Shown here: piece after piece, positions 55,732 through 64,000 of the stretch
Numbering within the stretch: position 1 is the first letter of the stretch
Layout of the letters: every line of letters begins with the position of its first letter
Assembly (NCBI GenBank): GCA_029251525.1
Contig: JAQXDE010000030.1
Span: 102,590 to 166,589, forward strand
DNA: 64,000 bases
DNA from: Saprospiraceae bacterium
GTDB taxonomy: Bacteria; Bacteroidota; Bacteroidia; Chitinophagales; Saprospiraceae
Reading direction: 5' to 3'
Notes under the pieces: model-generated
What the model saw: only the letters and a program-made list of their open reading frames with translations
Database searches by the model: none
Told to the model about the DNA's origin: nothing
Program-made: the position numbers and the translations under genes

Positions 55732-56799
55732 TTATTTTATTTTCAATCTTTCTTTAAGAGATTCATCATGATCAGCTCCTAACCACCTTAAAACATTGTC
55801 TTTCCACATTTGTTTATGCTGAATTTCTGAAATGATTTTTTCATCAACTGCAAGATCCAAAAGTTTCCCCGGATAGGAAGACTGAGGAGTGCTTTCCATT
55901 TCACCAAGTGGATAAGGATCATCTAATCCGAGTAAAATTTGATCGGTTCCTCCCATTCTTTTCACCATAAGCTCTAGTGAAAAAGTATCATGAACCAGAG
56001 TGTCAAAGAAAATATTCTGGTGTCCTATTGCCTTTCTTGGGTGAGTCATTCCTTCAAACAAATCAGGTCTTCCATCAAAGCCTTGAATTCTTCTCCCTAA
56101 ATTCATTTGAGTCAATTGTCCTCCATGAGCAAAACAAACTCGAATATCCGGATATTTTTCTTGATAACCTTGTAAGGTAAAAAAGTGATACGCATCAGCA
56201 CATTGAGCAAGCATCCAAACAAGATGAAATCGCCAAGCTGTATTTTCTAATTTTATGAATTTTTCTCCATCATAAGGATGAATTTCAAGTGCCAATTTAT
56301 ATTTATTAGCCAACTGCAAAATTGGTTCAATATCTCTATCGAAAATTGATCTCCAAGTTCCAATTGAATCCATAAAGTGGGTGGGAAGGCATAATACTTT
56401 AAGTCCTAACTTTTCCACACACCTCTCCATTTCCCACAATGCTCCTTGAATAAATCCTGAGTGAACTACAAAGCCACAAGTGAATTTATCAGGATGAGCC
56501 TTTTGGATTTGAGCGTTAAAATCATTTTGAAAACGGAGCACTTGCTTCATTTCTTCTAAGCGCAAACCATTACCATACAGTTGAGAAAGATTTAAGACAA
56601 CAGCATGATCAATATTGTTTTTATCCATCCATTCTAATTTTTCATTTAGAAAAAAACTAGAATCAGTAATTGGTCTTTTCCAACCTTTTTGTAACATATA
56701 TTTTCGCTCCTCATCCACCCAAAATATTTCTTTATCCTTCATAAATTTAGGAATATCCTCTGGGTAAGGAAGCAGGTGGGAATGTCCGTTTATTCTCAT
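55732..56799 (-). CDS. Amidohydrolase, 2-amino-3-carboxymuconate-6-semialdehyde decarboxylase
   Basis: A 355-residue amidohydrolase-fold protein. The metal set HSH (His6, His8), a later His (IHPYDG near 172), AHGG (near 225) and the catalytic Asp of GLDDPYPLG near 294 are those of ACMSD. It decarboxylates 2-amino-3-carboxymuconate semialdehyde. Operon context (kynU immediately downstream, TDO 32 bases upstream) supports it over other members of the fold. Note that no 3-hydroxyanthranilate dioxygenase, whose product it uses, is encoded here. Confidence 0.92.
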   Translation of the reverse strand: MRINGHSHLLPYPEDIPKFMKDKEIFWVDEERKYMLQKGWKRPITDSSFFLNEKLEWMDKNNIDHAVVLNLSQLYGNGLRLEEMKQVLRFQNDFNAQIQKAHPDKFTCGFVVHSGFIQGALWEMERCVEKLGLKVLCLPTHFMDSIGTWRSIFDRDIEPILQLANKYKLALEIHPYDGEKFIKLENTAWRFHLVWMLAQCADAYHFFTLQGYQEKYPDIRVCFAHGGQLTQMNLGRRIQGFDGRPDLFEGMTHPRKAIGHQNIFFDTLVHDTFSLELMVKRMGGTDQILLGLDDPYPLGEMESTPQSSYPGKLLDLAVDEKIISEIQHKQMWKDNVLRWLGADHDESLKERLKIK

Positions 56800-56831
56800 T
56801 TTTTTTAATTAATTATATATAGTTAACAAGG

Positions 56832-57968
56832 TTACATCGAATCTTCGAGGTAATCATCAATTTTTTGGAAATTAAAATAATAACCTAAGTTTTTAATGAT
56901 TTTTAGGGGAAGTACTGGCAATTCTGACCTTGGAATTAGCAAAGTAGAAATATTATGTAGATCCTTGAAAATATGATGCTTCTCAGCTGTCTCTCTTAGA
57001 TATAAATGCCCAGAAGAACCTCCAGTACCAATTTTATTTCCTAACATTCTCATTACCATTTGAGCATGACGATAGCGCCAGGTAGTCAATGAATCATCAA
57101 TCTCAATTATGCAGGTCAACAACTGAAATGGTAGCTGTAAAATTGGTTCGTCTCGATATAAATTAATGAATAAAGCAGCTATTGTTGCATCGTAACTCAT
57201 TCTGATTTTTCCTTCCCATTGCATTTGCTGATGGTGCTCTTTATCCAGTACTGTTTGAAAAAAAGTATCTGTCCCTCCCAACATCTTAAGTCGCATTTCT
57301 TTTTCATGGTCAGTCAAATAAGCAGAGGCTGAAATAGCAACCTTCTCTTTTTCTAACATCCGTCCTACTGCTTCTTTGTAAGATTCCAAAAAATCGAAAT
57401 CTCCTAGTTCAATAAATGGGGTTCGCTCTAACCAGGTTTCGATGGCTTCATAGAGTGTTCCACCTTTTATTATATCTTGTAATTTCTTTTGATTCTCCTC
57501 TGTAAAAACTGAGGAATAAGGACACCCATTATACGTAATTCTTGTATCCTCTTTCAGGCCTAACAAATTTTCGAAAGCTCTAAATTGATAACTTTGGAAT
57601 CCAGAGGCTGGAAATAAATGGTGTCTAAAATCTAAGAAATCTAGAGGAGTCATTGTCTCCATGATGGCCAATTGAGAAACCAATAATTTTTCTATCTCCA
57701 CAACACGCTTTAGTCTACCAATGGCAGTTCCAATATTTCTTTCATCTACTCTGTCTGTATTAAATAAACCAATTACAGATTGTAATTCATGGATAATTTG
57801 TTTAAACCATAATTCATAGGCTTGATGAACAATGATAAATAACATTTCCTCGTGAGCAGCATTGCCATCTACTTGTTCACTTCTTAAATGTTGGGCATTT
57901 AAAATTTTGTCAAGACCTAGATAATCTCTATAATGGACGGTACTATATTTTTCAGCTTCTTCTTTCAT
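56832..57968 (-). CDS. kynA: Tryptophan 2,3-dioxygenase
   Basis: A 378-residue heme enzyme that opens the tryptophan indole ring to N-formylkynurenine. Diagnostic segments are YRDYLGLDKILNAQ, EMLFIIVHQAYELWFKQI (substrate/heme pocket, near 45-60), MTPLDFLDFRHHLFPASGFQSYQFRAFE and the late GTGGSSGHLYLRETA (near 325). Human TDO residues that bind tryptophan are in these blocks. It heads the enzymatic part of the operon. The SBP-like gene lies 108 bases upstream. Confidence 0.97.
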   Translation of the reverse strand: MKEEAEKYSTVHYRDYLGLDKILNAQHLRSEQVDGNAAHEEMLFIIVHQAYELWFKQIIHELQSVIGLFNTDRVDERNIGTAIGRLKRVVEIEKLLVSQLAIMETMTPLDFLDFRHHLFPASGFQSYQFRAFENLLGLKEDTRITYNGCPYSSVFTEENQKKLQDIIKGGTLYEAIETWLERTPFIELGDFDFLESYKEAVGRMLEKEKVAISASAYLTDHEKEMRLKMLGGTDTFFQTVLDKEHHQQMQWEGKIRMSYDATIAALFINLYRDEPILQLPFQLLTCIIEIDDSLTTWRYRHAQMVMRMLGNKIGTGGSSGHLYLRETAEKHHIFKDLHNISTLLIPRSELPVLPLKIIKNLGYYFNFQKIDDYLEDSM

Positions 57969-58076
57969 GTTTACTTTTTCTATTTTTTATTTAGATTGAT
58001 TTATTTTACTAAAAAAATATCTAAAATAGATGATAACTAAAATTATTATTTTTTTTAAGATGATAGAAATACCTTT

Positions 58077-58937
58077 TTATCTTTTCCATATTATTTCAGG
58101 AATAACCTCGTTATTTTTTATAATACTTGCTAGTCTGAGGTGGTAAATTATACTTTTCACCATCTTATCACTTACCCAACCATGAATAGCCCATTCAGTA
58201 CTATGATACCACCTTTCAACATCTATTTCTTTTAGCTTATATCTATCACTAACCATCTTTACCGCATTTTCATTTTGCATAAACTTATCACATCGATCAT
58301 GAATTGTTCTTAGCAGTCGAATTATATTTTCAGGTTGTTCTTCTAAAATCTTATCAGTTGCAGCTACTACAAAACAGGACCAAGGTGTAACATACTCCCC
58401 CACTTTTTTCAAAATTTTTGCGTCAACATATGGTTTAGTCGTGTATTTCTCCCAATAAAATACATCCGTTTCCAAATTTGTCAAGGATTCAATTGCACCA
58501 TCAAGATTTTTTATTACTTCAAATTGATCCTCCTCTAATCGATGGGATTTGCTATTTGCATCAACAATAGCCATTAAGTGTGAACCTGATCCAAATCGAC
58601 TTATTCCATATTTTTTTTCAAAAACATCTTTGTACGATTGAAGAGAATTTTTTGCTCCAGTATAAATCCCCCAAGTTAAAGGTGTGGTCACATAGTTGCT
58701 AATAATTCTACTTGGATTACCTTTAATAATATCGGCAATTATCCCTTCAGTTAACAGTATACACACGTCCACATCATCATTACGAAGAGCCTTTGTCATC
58801 TGACCCGTTCCTCCTCGAAAAGTAGTCCATTCAATTTCAATTCCACGAGTTTCAAATTCATTCAATTCATGAGCCAAATGTATCGGTAAGTTAAAATGTT
58901 CCGGCACCCCACCCATTCTTATTTTAGAATAATTCAT
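58077..58937 (-). CDS. Leaderless substrate-binding-protein-like protein upstream of the kynurenine operon
   Basis: A 286-residue protein of the type 2 periplasmic-binding fold (NMT1/THI5-like or ABC-type nitrate/taurine SBP). MGGVPEHFNLPIHLAHEL, GGTGQMTKALRNDDVDVCILLTEG and TNLETDVFYWEKYT fit that fold. No signal peptide or lipobox: the protein begins MNYSKIRMG, so it is likely cytoplasmic. No permease or ATPase gene is adjacent. In Saccharomyces THI5-like proteins are enzymes of pyrimidine synthesis; others are sensors. It may bind tryptophan or a catabolite to regulate or feed the downstream genes, but that is inference. Confidence 0.75.
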   Translation of the reverse strand: MNYSKIRMGGVPEHFNLPIHLAHELNEFETRGIEIEWTTFRGGTGQMTKALRNDDVDVCILLTEGIIADIIKGNPSRIISNYVTTPLTWGIYTGAKNSLQSYKDVFEKKYGISRFGSGSHLMAIVDANSKSHRLEEDQFEVIKNLDGAIESLTNLETDVFYWEKYTTKPYVDAKILKKVGEYVTPWSCFVVAATDKILEEQPENIIRLLRTIHDRCDKFMQNENAVKMVSDRYKLKEIDVERWYHSTEWAIHGWVSDKMVKSIIYHLRLASIIKNNEVIPEIIWKR

Positions 58938-59229
58938 AATAGGTTTTTACAAAAAAGATAGTTTGAATGTAATGGTGTGAAGGTAATAATTTTCTCTTTT
59001 TGATTTTCTAAAACTAAGAGAATTAAAAATATAAATTTTATTTATTTTTTTAAGTATTAGTCTTTTAGCTAGACTATTTTATTGAAATGAAAATCACCAC
59101 CAGATTATATTAAATATTTAATATTTATATACCAAGGGAAATAAAAACACCAAAATTTATTGTTCTCAAAAAAAAATGTTTATTTTTCATAATATTTAAA
59201 CATCTGAATGGCCGTAAATTAACAAACAA

Positions 59230-60312
59230 ATGATATTTAACGATCCTATATTTTCATCTGAATTTATTAAAAACATTGAGGAAGCAATCAAAGAATACGG
59301 AACATTAGCTTGCCCAAATCCAAAATGTAATAATAAACTAGTTTCAAAAAAAAAATGGATTGAAAATAAGAAAATTTTAGAATATCAATGTCTAAATTCG
59401 AATTGTCATTACCACAAAAAAAGACAGATTTCACTAGAGAACAAATCAATTTCGTTGATAAAATCAGCCAATAAATTATCATACTCGAACATCTTTATTT
59501 TTGTAGGGGTATGCTTATTCGTTATCCTTCTTTACACATCTTCTCATTTGTATTCCGTTAATCAATTTCTAAAAGATGGACTGGTTGAAAATCAAGCAAA
59601 TAAAAATCCAGATGAACTTCTTTCCTATTCCGATCTCCATGATGTGCCTAAAATTAATCGAAAACCAACTTTGGTTTCAAAGGGAGCCTATGATAGTAAT
59701 CAAATTGAGAAAGTAGACATAGAGGAATTTGCGAAACAAACCAAAACTTGGCTAGTTTCAGGCAATTTCAATCAAGGGAAAATAAACTTCAATAAATTAA
59801 TTGAAGACAAACAATATCAATCTACTTTACTTTTACCTGAAAATGATTTAACTAGGTATCAATTGATTGAATTAATAGGAGATTCGTATAAAAGGAACAG
59901 TACACAATTATCATATAAATTGTTAGAACATATTTCTGATTTCAATTTACTGAAGAGATTTATGAAAACTTTTGATGTTGAAAAAAAGTATTTTGACATT
60001 TTTTTAGGAAAAGCTTATTTACATTTACCAAATAGATTACAAACCAGGGTTAATCTCACTGAAAGAAAGAAAATGCAAATGATTGCTTTAAGGCATTATT
60101 TGCAGGCAGCTAAAGATAATAATTTTGCAAATCAGAAATCAACTTCCATAGAAGCTATAAATGAGCTTTCTAAAGTTTATATGTTATTCAAATATAACCC
60201 AAAAAAAACTAGTAATTTTAAGACAACCGAAACATTAATTAGAAAAAGAGATATTGTAGAAATTCAGAATCGCATTGATTATATCAGTGCAATCATAAAA
60301 AGAATTTCTTAA
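59230..60312 (+). CDS. Zinc-ribbon membrane protein, unknown family
   Basis: A 360-residue protein with no recognised family. The N-terminus has four Cys in ribbon spacing (Cys28, Cys33, Cys54, Cys59), which could hold zinc. One transmembrane helix follows (about residues 88-103, IFIFVGVCLFVILLYT). The remaining 250 residues are helical and soluble, with repeats reminiscent of TPR. The cytoplasmic ribbon and extracytoplasmic helical domain would suit a sensor or transport adaptor. Its stop overlaps the convergent DAO-family gene's stop by 4 bases. A divergent start from the SBP gene is separated by 292 bases. Confidence 0.6.
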   Translation: MIFNDPIFSSEFIKNIEEAIKEYGTLACPNPKCNNKLVSKKKWIENKKILEYQCLNSNCHYHKKRQISLENKSISLIKSANKLSYSNIFIFVGVCLFVILLYTSSHLYSVNQFLKDGLVENQANKNPDELLSYSDLHDVPKINRKPTLVSKGAYDSNQIEKVDIEEFAKQTKTWLVSGNFNQGKINFNKLIEDKQYQSTLLLPENDLTRYQLIELIGDSYKRNSTQLSYKLLEHISDFNLLKRFMKTFDVEKKYFDIFLGKAYLHLPNRLQTRVNLTERKKMQMIALRHYLQAAKDNNFANQKSTSIEAINELSKVYMLFKYNPKKTSNFKTTETLIRKRDIVEIQNRIDYISAIIKRIS

Positions 60313-61390
60313 TCCTTTTTTTTAAACCTATCAATATTTGCCTCTTTATTAATTGGTCTCTTTTCCAAAAGAAATTCTACAAATTGATTGACAAAATATG
60401 GGGCCAAAGAAGCTCCTTTTGTTCCAAGTCCATTTAGAATCCCCAAACAATTATGCTCTGGGTGTAACCCTAGAAAAGGTCTTCGGTCAATAGTAGATGG
60501 ACGAATAGCTGCTTTATGATCTACAATCTCGTAAGGAATAGTTAATATTTTATCTAATTTTTTGATCAAAGAGTGCTTTTCCTTTTCAGTAGGATTCTCA
60601 TCAAGGTCATCCCATTCATAAGTTGATCCAATCCAATAGATATCATTTTGCAGTGGGACAATAAACAATTTATGTTTTAATATTTTCTTAAAATCAGCAT
60701 TTGGAATTTTGATAAACAAAACTTCCCCTTTTGCAACCTCAAATGGTAAATCGCCGAACCATGGATTTTTCCTTCCTTGATGCCCTTCACAAAAAATAAT
60801 TTTCTCAGCTTCAATATTTTTATAAACCACCTTCTCAGTTTCAATTTCAACTTGATCATAATCGAATAGCTCAACATTCATCATTCCCTCATTTGAAAAG
60901 AATTCTTGTGATTTCTCTAAAAGAAGGGGCATATCTATTTGTGCTGAATACTGAACTTCACCTAGCGCCTCCCCCTCGGTAATTTTATTTTTGAACAAAC
61001 CATAATCGTTGGATTCAATCACATACTTTTCCACCAAAGAATCTCCAGTTTTCTCCAACCAGAGGTTTTCTTCTTTTATGGAAAAAAGTACTCTAAGAAC
61101 ATTCCTTTGATGGTGAAACTTTTGATTTAGTAAATTCTCGATCCGCTTATAAAAAGTTCTTGCCGCAGGAATCAAATCATCAATTAACCAACCTTTCACA
61201 ATTCGTCGTCCAGTTACGGGATTAATAATACCCGCAGCAACTTTTGATGAATTACCTTGAAAGTTATTATCAAATATTTGTATAGTCTTACCTTTCCGTA
61301 AAAGTTCATAGGCCAATAAAGTTCCTGCAATTCCCTGCCCTACAATGATGTAATCTGTTTTAATATTTTCGATGATATTTATTTTTTCAT
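60309..61390 (-). CDS. DAO-family FAD oxidoreductase with apparent start-proximal frameshift
   Basis: The body matches D-amino-acid-oxidase-like flavoproteins: NSSKVAAGIINPVTGRRI near the N-terminus, RPSTIDRRPFLGLHP and GLGTKGASLAPYF near the end. A start at 61316 (TTG) would omit the dinucleotide-binding loop. That loop is encoded just upstream in the same frame (DYIIVGQGIAGTLLAYEL), but this frame has no start codon back to TAA at 61422. An ATG at 61390-61388 is followed by six A (61387-61382); a seventh A would put it in frame and give MKKINIIENIKTDYI. I annotate from that ATG, with a one-base lesion. Slippage, a sequencing error, or a true mutation would all fit. Confidence 0.75.
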
Positions 61391-61421
61391 TAATAAAATT
61401 GATTTCTAATAATTCAAAGCT

Positions 61422-61778
61422 TTAAAGATTTTCCAAAAGTTCTCGATCTGCTTTTTTTAATTTTTCCACTACCAAATTATAGGAGTGATCAATTAATTGA
61501 CAAAGGAAATTCATCTCTAAATCCCTTTCAAAGTACACTGTATTCCAATGTCTTTTATTCATATGCCAACCTGGAATAACATCCTCATATTTTTCTCGAA
61601 GTTCAATGGAATAATTTGGGCTACATTTTAAATTAACTTTGAATTCTTCTGCATTCAATCCTGTCAAAGCAAAAATTTTACCCATTACTTTGAAAACTAA
61701 TGTGGTTTCATCAAATGGAAATTCTTCTGTCACCTTTTTTTTAGACAAACAATAATTCCTAAATTCTTCGATATTCAT
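61422..61778 (-). CDS. MmcQ/YjbR family protein
   Basis: A 118-residue protein of the MmcQ/YjbR (CyaY-like fold) family. IEEFRNYCLSKKKVTEEFPFD, VFKVMGKIFAL, INLKCSP-type core here as VNLKCSPNYS, and WHMNKRHWNTVYFE are typical. Family members are believed to bind DNA, but the role is poorly defined. Its stop is 31 bases from the ATG of the next minus-strand gene and the two may be cotranscribed. Confidence 0.9.
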   Translation of the reverse strand: MNIEEFRNYCLSKKKVTEEFPFDETTLVFKVMGKIFALTGLNAEEFKVNLKCSPNYSIELREKYEDVIPGWHMNKRHWNTVYFERDLEMNFLCQLIDHSYNLVVEKLKKADRELLENL

Positions 61779-61905
61779 TTTATTTCAATATTGAGGTAAA
61801 AAACGAAGTAAATGTATAAACTAATGAACAAAAAACATCCTTTGCTATTATAATGTAATCAATTAACTAATTCTCCAGACGAATACTTTTAATGAAAATT
61901 TCCTA

Positions 61906-62544
61906 ATGAAAAGTAAGCTTAAAAAGAAGACACACGATCCTAATGAATATCATTCTCTCAGATTTCATCCCTATAACATCGCACTAACTTTAGGTTTGAT
62001 AAGTATAACCGCTCTATTTTTTGCATTTTCCGCAGCGTATGTTTACACTCGGGTTCAATTTCCTGAAATTCCCGCGATCAGACTTTCTCCAGTATTTTTC
62101 TTTAATACAGTAGTCTTATTAGCAAGTAGTTGGTCTATAAATTGGGCGAATAAAGCCTATTTAATAGATAATACAAGTGACTACCAAAACGCACTGAAAG
62201 TGACGATAACATTGACAATTTTGTTTATGATTGGTCAGTTTATCGGTTGGAATGATTTAAGTAGTCAACTCGATTCACAATTTTTAGCCTCTAACTTATC
62301 CTCTTATTTGTATCTGATTTCAGCTTTGCACTTTGCCCACCTTCTAGCAGGTCTCCCTTTTCTTCTACTTTTTTATTACGTCGCTAAAAAGCGAATGAAA
62401 GAACCAGTTAGCGTTTTAGTTTATTTTTCTGATCCTGAAAAATTATTAAAATTAAAATTACTTACAACTTACTGGCACTATCTTGATATACTTTGGATTT
62501 ATCTTATTTTATTCTTTTTGGTAAATAGTTTCATATTATTTTAA
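61906..62544 (+). CDS. Heme-copper oxidase subunit III-like protein
   Basis: A 212-residue membrane protein with about five hydrophobic helices. The segments LHFAHLLAGLPFLL and YWHYLDILWIYLILFF agree with cytochrome c/quinol oxidase subunit III. No subunit I or II gene is in the window, so this would be a solitary subunit III or a lone paralogue. The N-terminal HDPNEYHSLRFHPYNIALTL is hydrophilic then enters helix one. Confidence 0.85.
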   Translation: MKSKLKKKTHDPNEYHSLRFHPYNIALTLGLISITALFFAFSAAYVYTRVQFPEIPAIRLSPVFFFNTVVLLASSWSINWANKAYLIDNTSDYQNALKVTITLTILFMIGQFIGWNDLSSQLDSQFLASNLSSYLYLISALHFAHLLAGLPFLLLFYYVAKKRMKEPVSVLVYFSDPEKLLKLKLLTTYWHYLDILWIYLILFFLVNSFILF

Positions 62545-63265
62545 CGTATTATTTGCCAATGTATTTGCATTATAATTGAATTAATAAGTTTGTTCAAAAA
62601 ACATCTAACTATTGATTCTTCACCCTAATAATTATCTTTCAGGAAATTATTTTTAACGCAAAGATTTGTTCGCTTTGACAAGGCTGTAATACAGGAAAAA
62701 ATCAAACAACATAAATTGATTCAAATGCTGACAATAACATTCTTTAATATTTTGTTGTATGGTACTTGATAATAAATAGTTTTTTTCGTTTAAGCGAAAT
62801 AAAATATTGCTGCTTCTTTTCTACTTATCATATTCATGATTCAAGTGATGACAACCTGGCACCCAAATCAGCTTATATTATTCTGTCCCCACCAATAAAA
62901 TCTCACCCAATAATCTACCTAAATAGTTTCTTCGTTTACTAGAAAAACAGGAACTCTAGACCTAAATTAATCCATCTTCACTTAGAATACCCTTAAAATA
63001 TATATTTTTATCAATAAGTGGTTTTGTATTTTTAAAAAAATACTCTTCAATAGAAACAAATGAAACCTTCTAATGATATTTTTATGAAACTTGCTAGGTA
63101 TGGTTGGTTATTCACAATAATTATGTTTCACCAAATCCATACTTAAAGGTAAAATCATAATTTTATAATTTTCAATATTTAGAAATTAACTTTTACCTTT
63201 AAAAAAGAAAATACCTTCATATTGAGTCAAATTTTTCCTCCTTAAAAATAAATAATTTTAACCCC
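62545..63265. other. Long non-coding stretch before DUF819 gene
   Basis: This 721-base gap holds no defensible gene. It contains a perfect 12-bp inverted repeat (63143-63154 with 63191-63202) about 65 bases before the DUF819 ATG, which may be regulatory. A short palindrome (tttcg..cgaaa) lies near 62785-62800. Nothing else was seen. Confidence 0.5.
63143..63202. other. Long-loop inverted repeat upstream of DUF819 gene
   Basis: ttaaaggtaaaa (63143-63154) and its exact complement ttttacctttaa (63191-63202) are separated by 36 bases. The repeat is 12 bp perfect and sits 64-123 bases before the ATG. It could be an operator or a 5'-leader structure. Confidence 0.5.
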
Positions 63266-64000
63266 ATGGATATTACAACTGACCCGATTTATGTTTTAAT
63301 GATACTTTGTTTAATGGTAATTTCAGCGATATATGCAGGCAAAACCAAAATTGGAAAGCAATTTGGTGCTGCTTTAATTGTCATTGTATTTACCGCCATT
63401 CTTGCTAATCTGAAACTTATTCCATCTGCTTCCAATAGTATTGGATTATATAGTGCAATTTTTAAATACATCGCTCCTATATCTATTTTTTATTTACTGC
63501 TGAATGTCAATTTAACCTCTATAAAGCAAGCTGGATTCCCAATGGTTGGTTTGTTTTTAATTGGCTCTTTAGCCACTACTCTTGGTGTATTAATATCGTG
63601 GAAAGTATTATCGCCAGAAATTATTTTGGGCGAAGACGGGAAAATTATTGCTGGTATGTTAACAGGTACCTACACTGGAGGAAGTGTCAATTTTAATGCG
63701 ATAGCTTTAGAATATGGTTTCCAAGAAAAAGGTATATTATATGCTGGAACAATTGCCGTAGATAATGTAATCACCGCATTATGGATTATTGCCACCTTGA
63801 CCTTTCCAATGTCAATAGGTCGTTTTTGGAAAGCCAAAGCTAATTTTAAATCGAACGTAAAGATTAATGATAAAGCTCTTAATGAAAATGAAGGAATTGA
63901 TTTAACCTCAATGATGTGGCTCATATTTCTAGGTGTGGCAGCGTATTTTATTTCTGAGATGCTTTCTGGCCTTTTACCAAATATACCATCTATTCTAATT
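63266..64000 (+). CDS. DUF819 family membrane protein, C-terminus beyond window
   Basis: An open frame of 245 codons from ATG 63266 to the right edge. The product has regular hydrophobic helices and motifs of the DUF819 (YjcL-like) family: GKTKIGKQFGAALIVIVF, KYIAPISIFYLLLNVNL, GTYTGGSVNFNAIAL (near 135-149) and AGTIAVDNVITALWI. These are uncharacterised integral membrane proteins with a transporter-like inverted repeat. The C-terminal part lies outside the window. Confidence 0.88.
   Translation, partial: MDITTDPIYVLMILCLMVISAIYAGKTKIGKQFGAALIVIVFTAILANLKLIPSASNSIGLYSAIFKYIAPISIFYLLLNVNLTSIKQAGFPMVGLFLIGSLATTLGVLISWKVLSPEIILGEDGKIIAGMLTGTYTGGSVNFNAIALEYGFQEKGILYAGTIAVDNVITALWIIATLTFPMSIGRFWKAKANFKSNVKINDKALNENEGIDLTSMMWLIFLGVAAYFISEMLSGLLPNIPSILI

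Overview
The window is an AT-rich (roughly one-third GC by eye) chromosomal segment of a member of the Bacteroidota. The evidence is the TTTG-N19-TAnnTTTG promoter type, A-rich leaders in place of Shine-Dalgarno sites, the type IX secretion gene porT beside ubiE, several secreted proteins ending in type IX (Por) sorting domains, an OprO/P porin and PorT-like barrels. The module style of the secreted proteins (PA domain plus a WGNNGEGEFDGG-type domain; PLPIEL-type linkers before the sorting domain) resembles Saprospirales, but that rank is an inference. No rRNA, tRNA, CRISPR array, intact insertion sequence, prophage or replication origin was seen.

Layout. 1-8.1 kb: the start of a secreted PA-domain protein running off the left edge, a ChrA-type transporter, then a minus-strand anion group (Na/Pi symporter, OprO/P porin, SulP/STAS transporter). 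8.1-20 kb: two small orphan genes, a beta-barrel protein, a solitary lycopene cyclase, engB with an acyltransferase, a voltage-gated cation channel, a DEDDh exonuclease, and gyrA followed by a TPR protein. The 1.1 kb upstream of gyrA is a graveyard of broken reading frames and hairpins. 20.2-23.5 kb: ubiE-porT, msrB and an MBL hydrolase, most followed by clear terminators. 23.8-30.7 kb: a secreted-protein island with a CotH-kinase lipoprotein, a beta-propeller protein and an M36 metallopeptidase. It contains a decayed second cotH and a decayed second M36 propeptide, which reads as a tandem duplication that lost opposite genes in its two copies. 30.8-52 kb: mixed metabolic, secreted and hypothetical genes, including an Arg/Ser-rich tailed protein, HAD phosphatase, CMD protein, flavoprotein, M14 and CocE hydrolases, a reprolysin-like T9SS protease, two SDRs, a kinase-fold-like secreted protein and a MoxR/VWA pair. 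52-59 kb: a kynurenine-pathway operon (TDO, ACMSD, kynureninase, KMO, RidA deaminase) headed by an unusual leaderless substrate-binding-protein homologue. 59-64 kb: a zinc-ribbon membrane protein, a DAO-family flavoprotein whose start looks frameshifted, an MmcQ/YjbR protein, a heme-copper oxidase subunit III-like protein, and the start of a DUF819 membrane protein.

Together the genes describe a heterotroph that exports peptidases through type IX secretion, digests protein outside the cell and degrades tryptophan. The kynurenine set lacks formamidase, 3-hydroxyanthranilate dioxygenase and the semialdehyde dehydrogenase, so these must be encoded elsewhere or replaced. The most unusual observations are the reciprocal decay in the cotH/M36 island, the lost start of the DAO-family gene, several coding-like relics in gaps (19.5, 39.3 and 52.2 kb), the channel with a TVEGW filter, and the kinase-like motifs in the 48 kb secreted protein.
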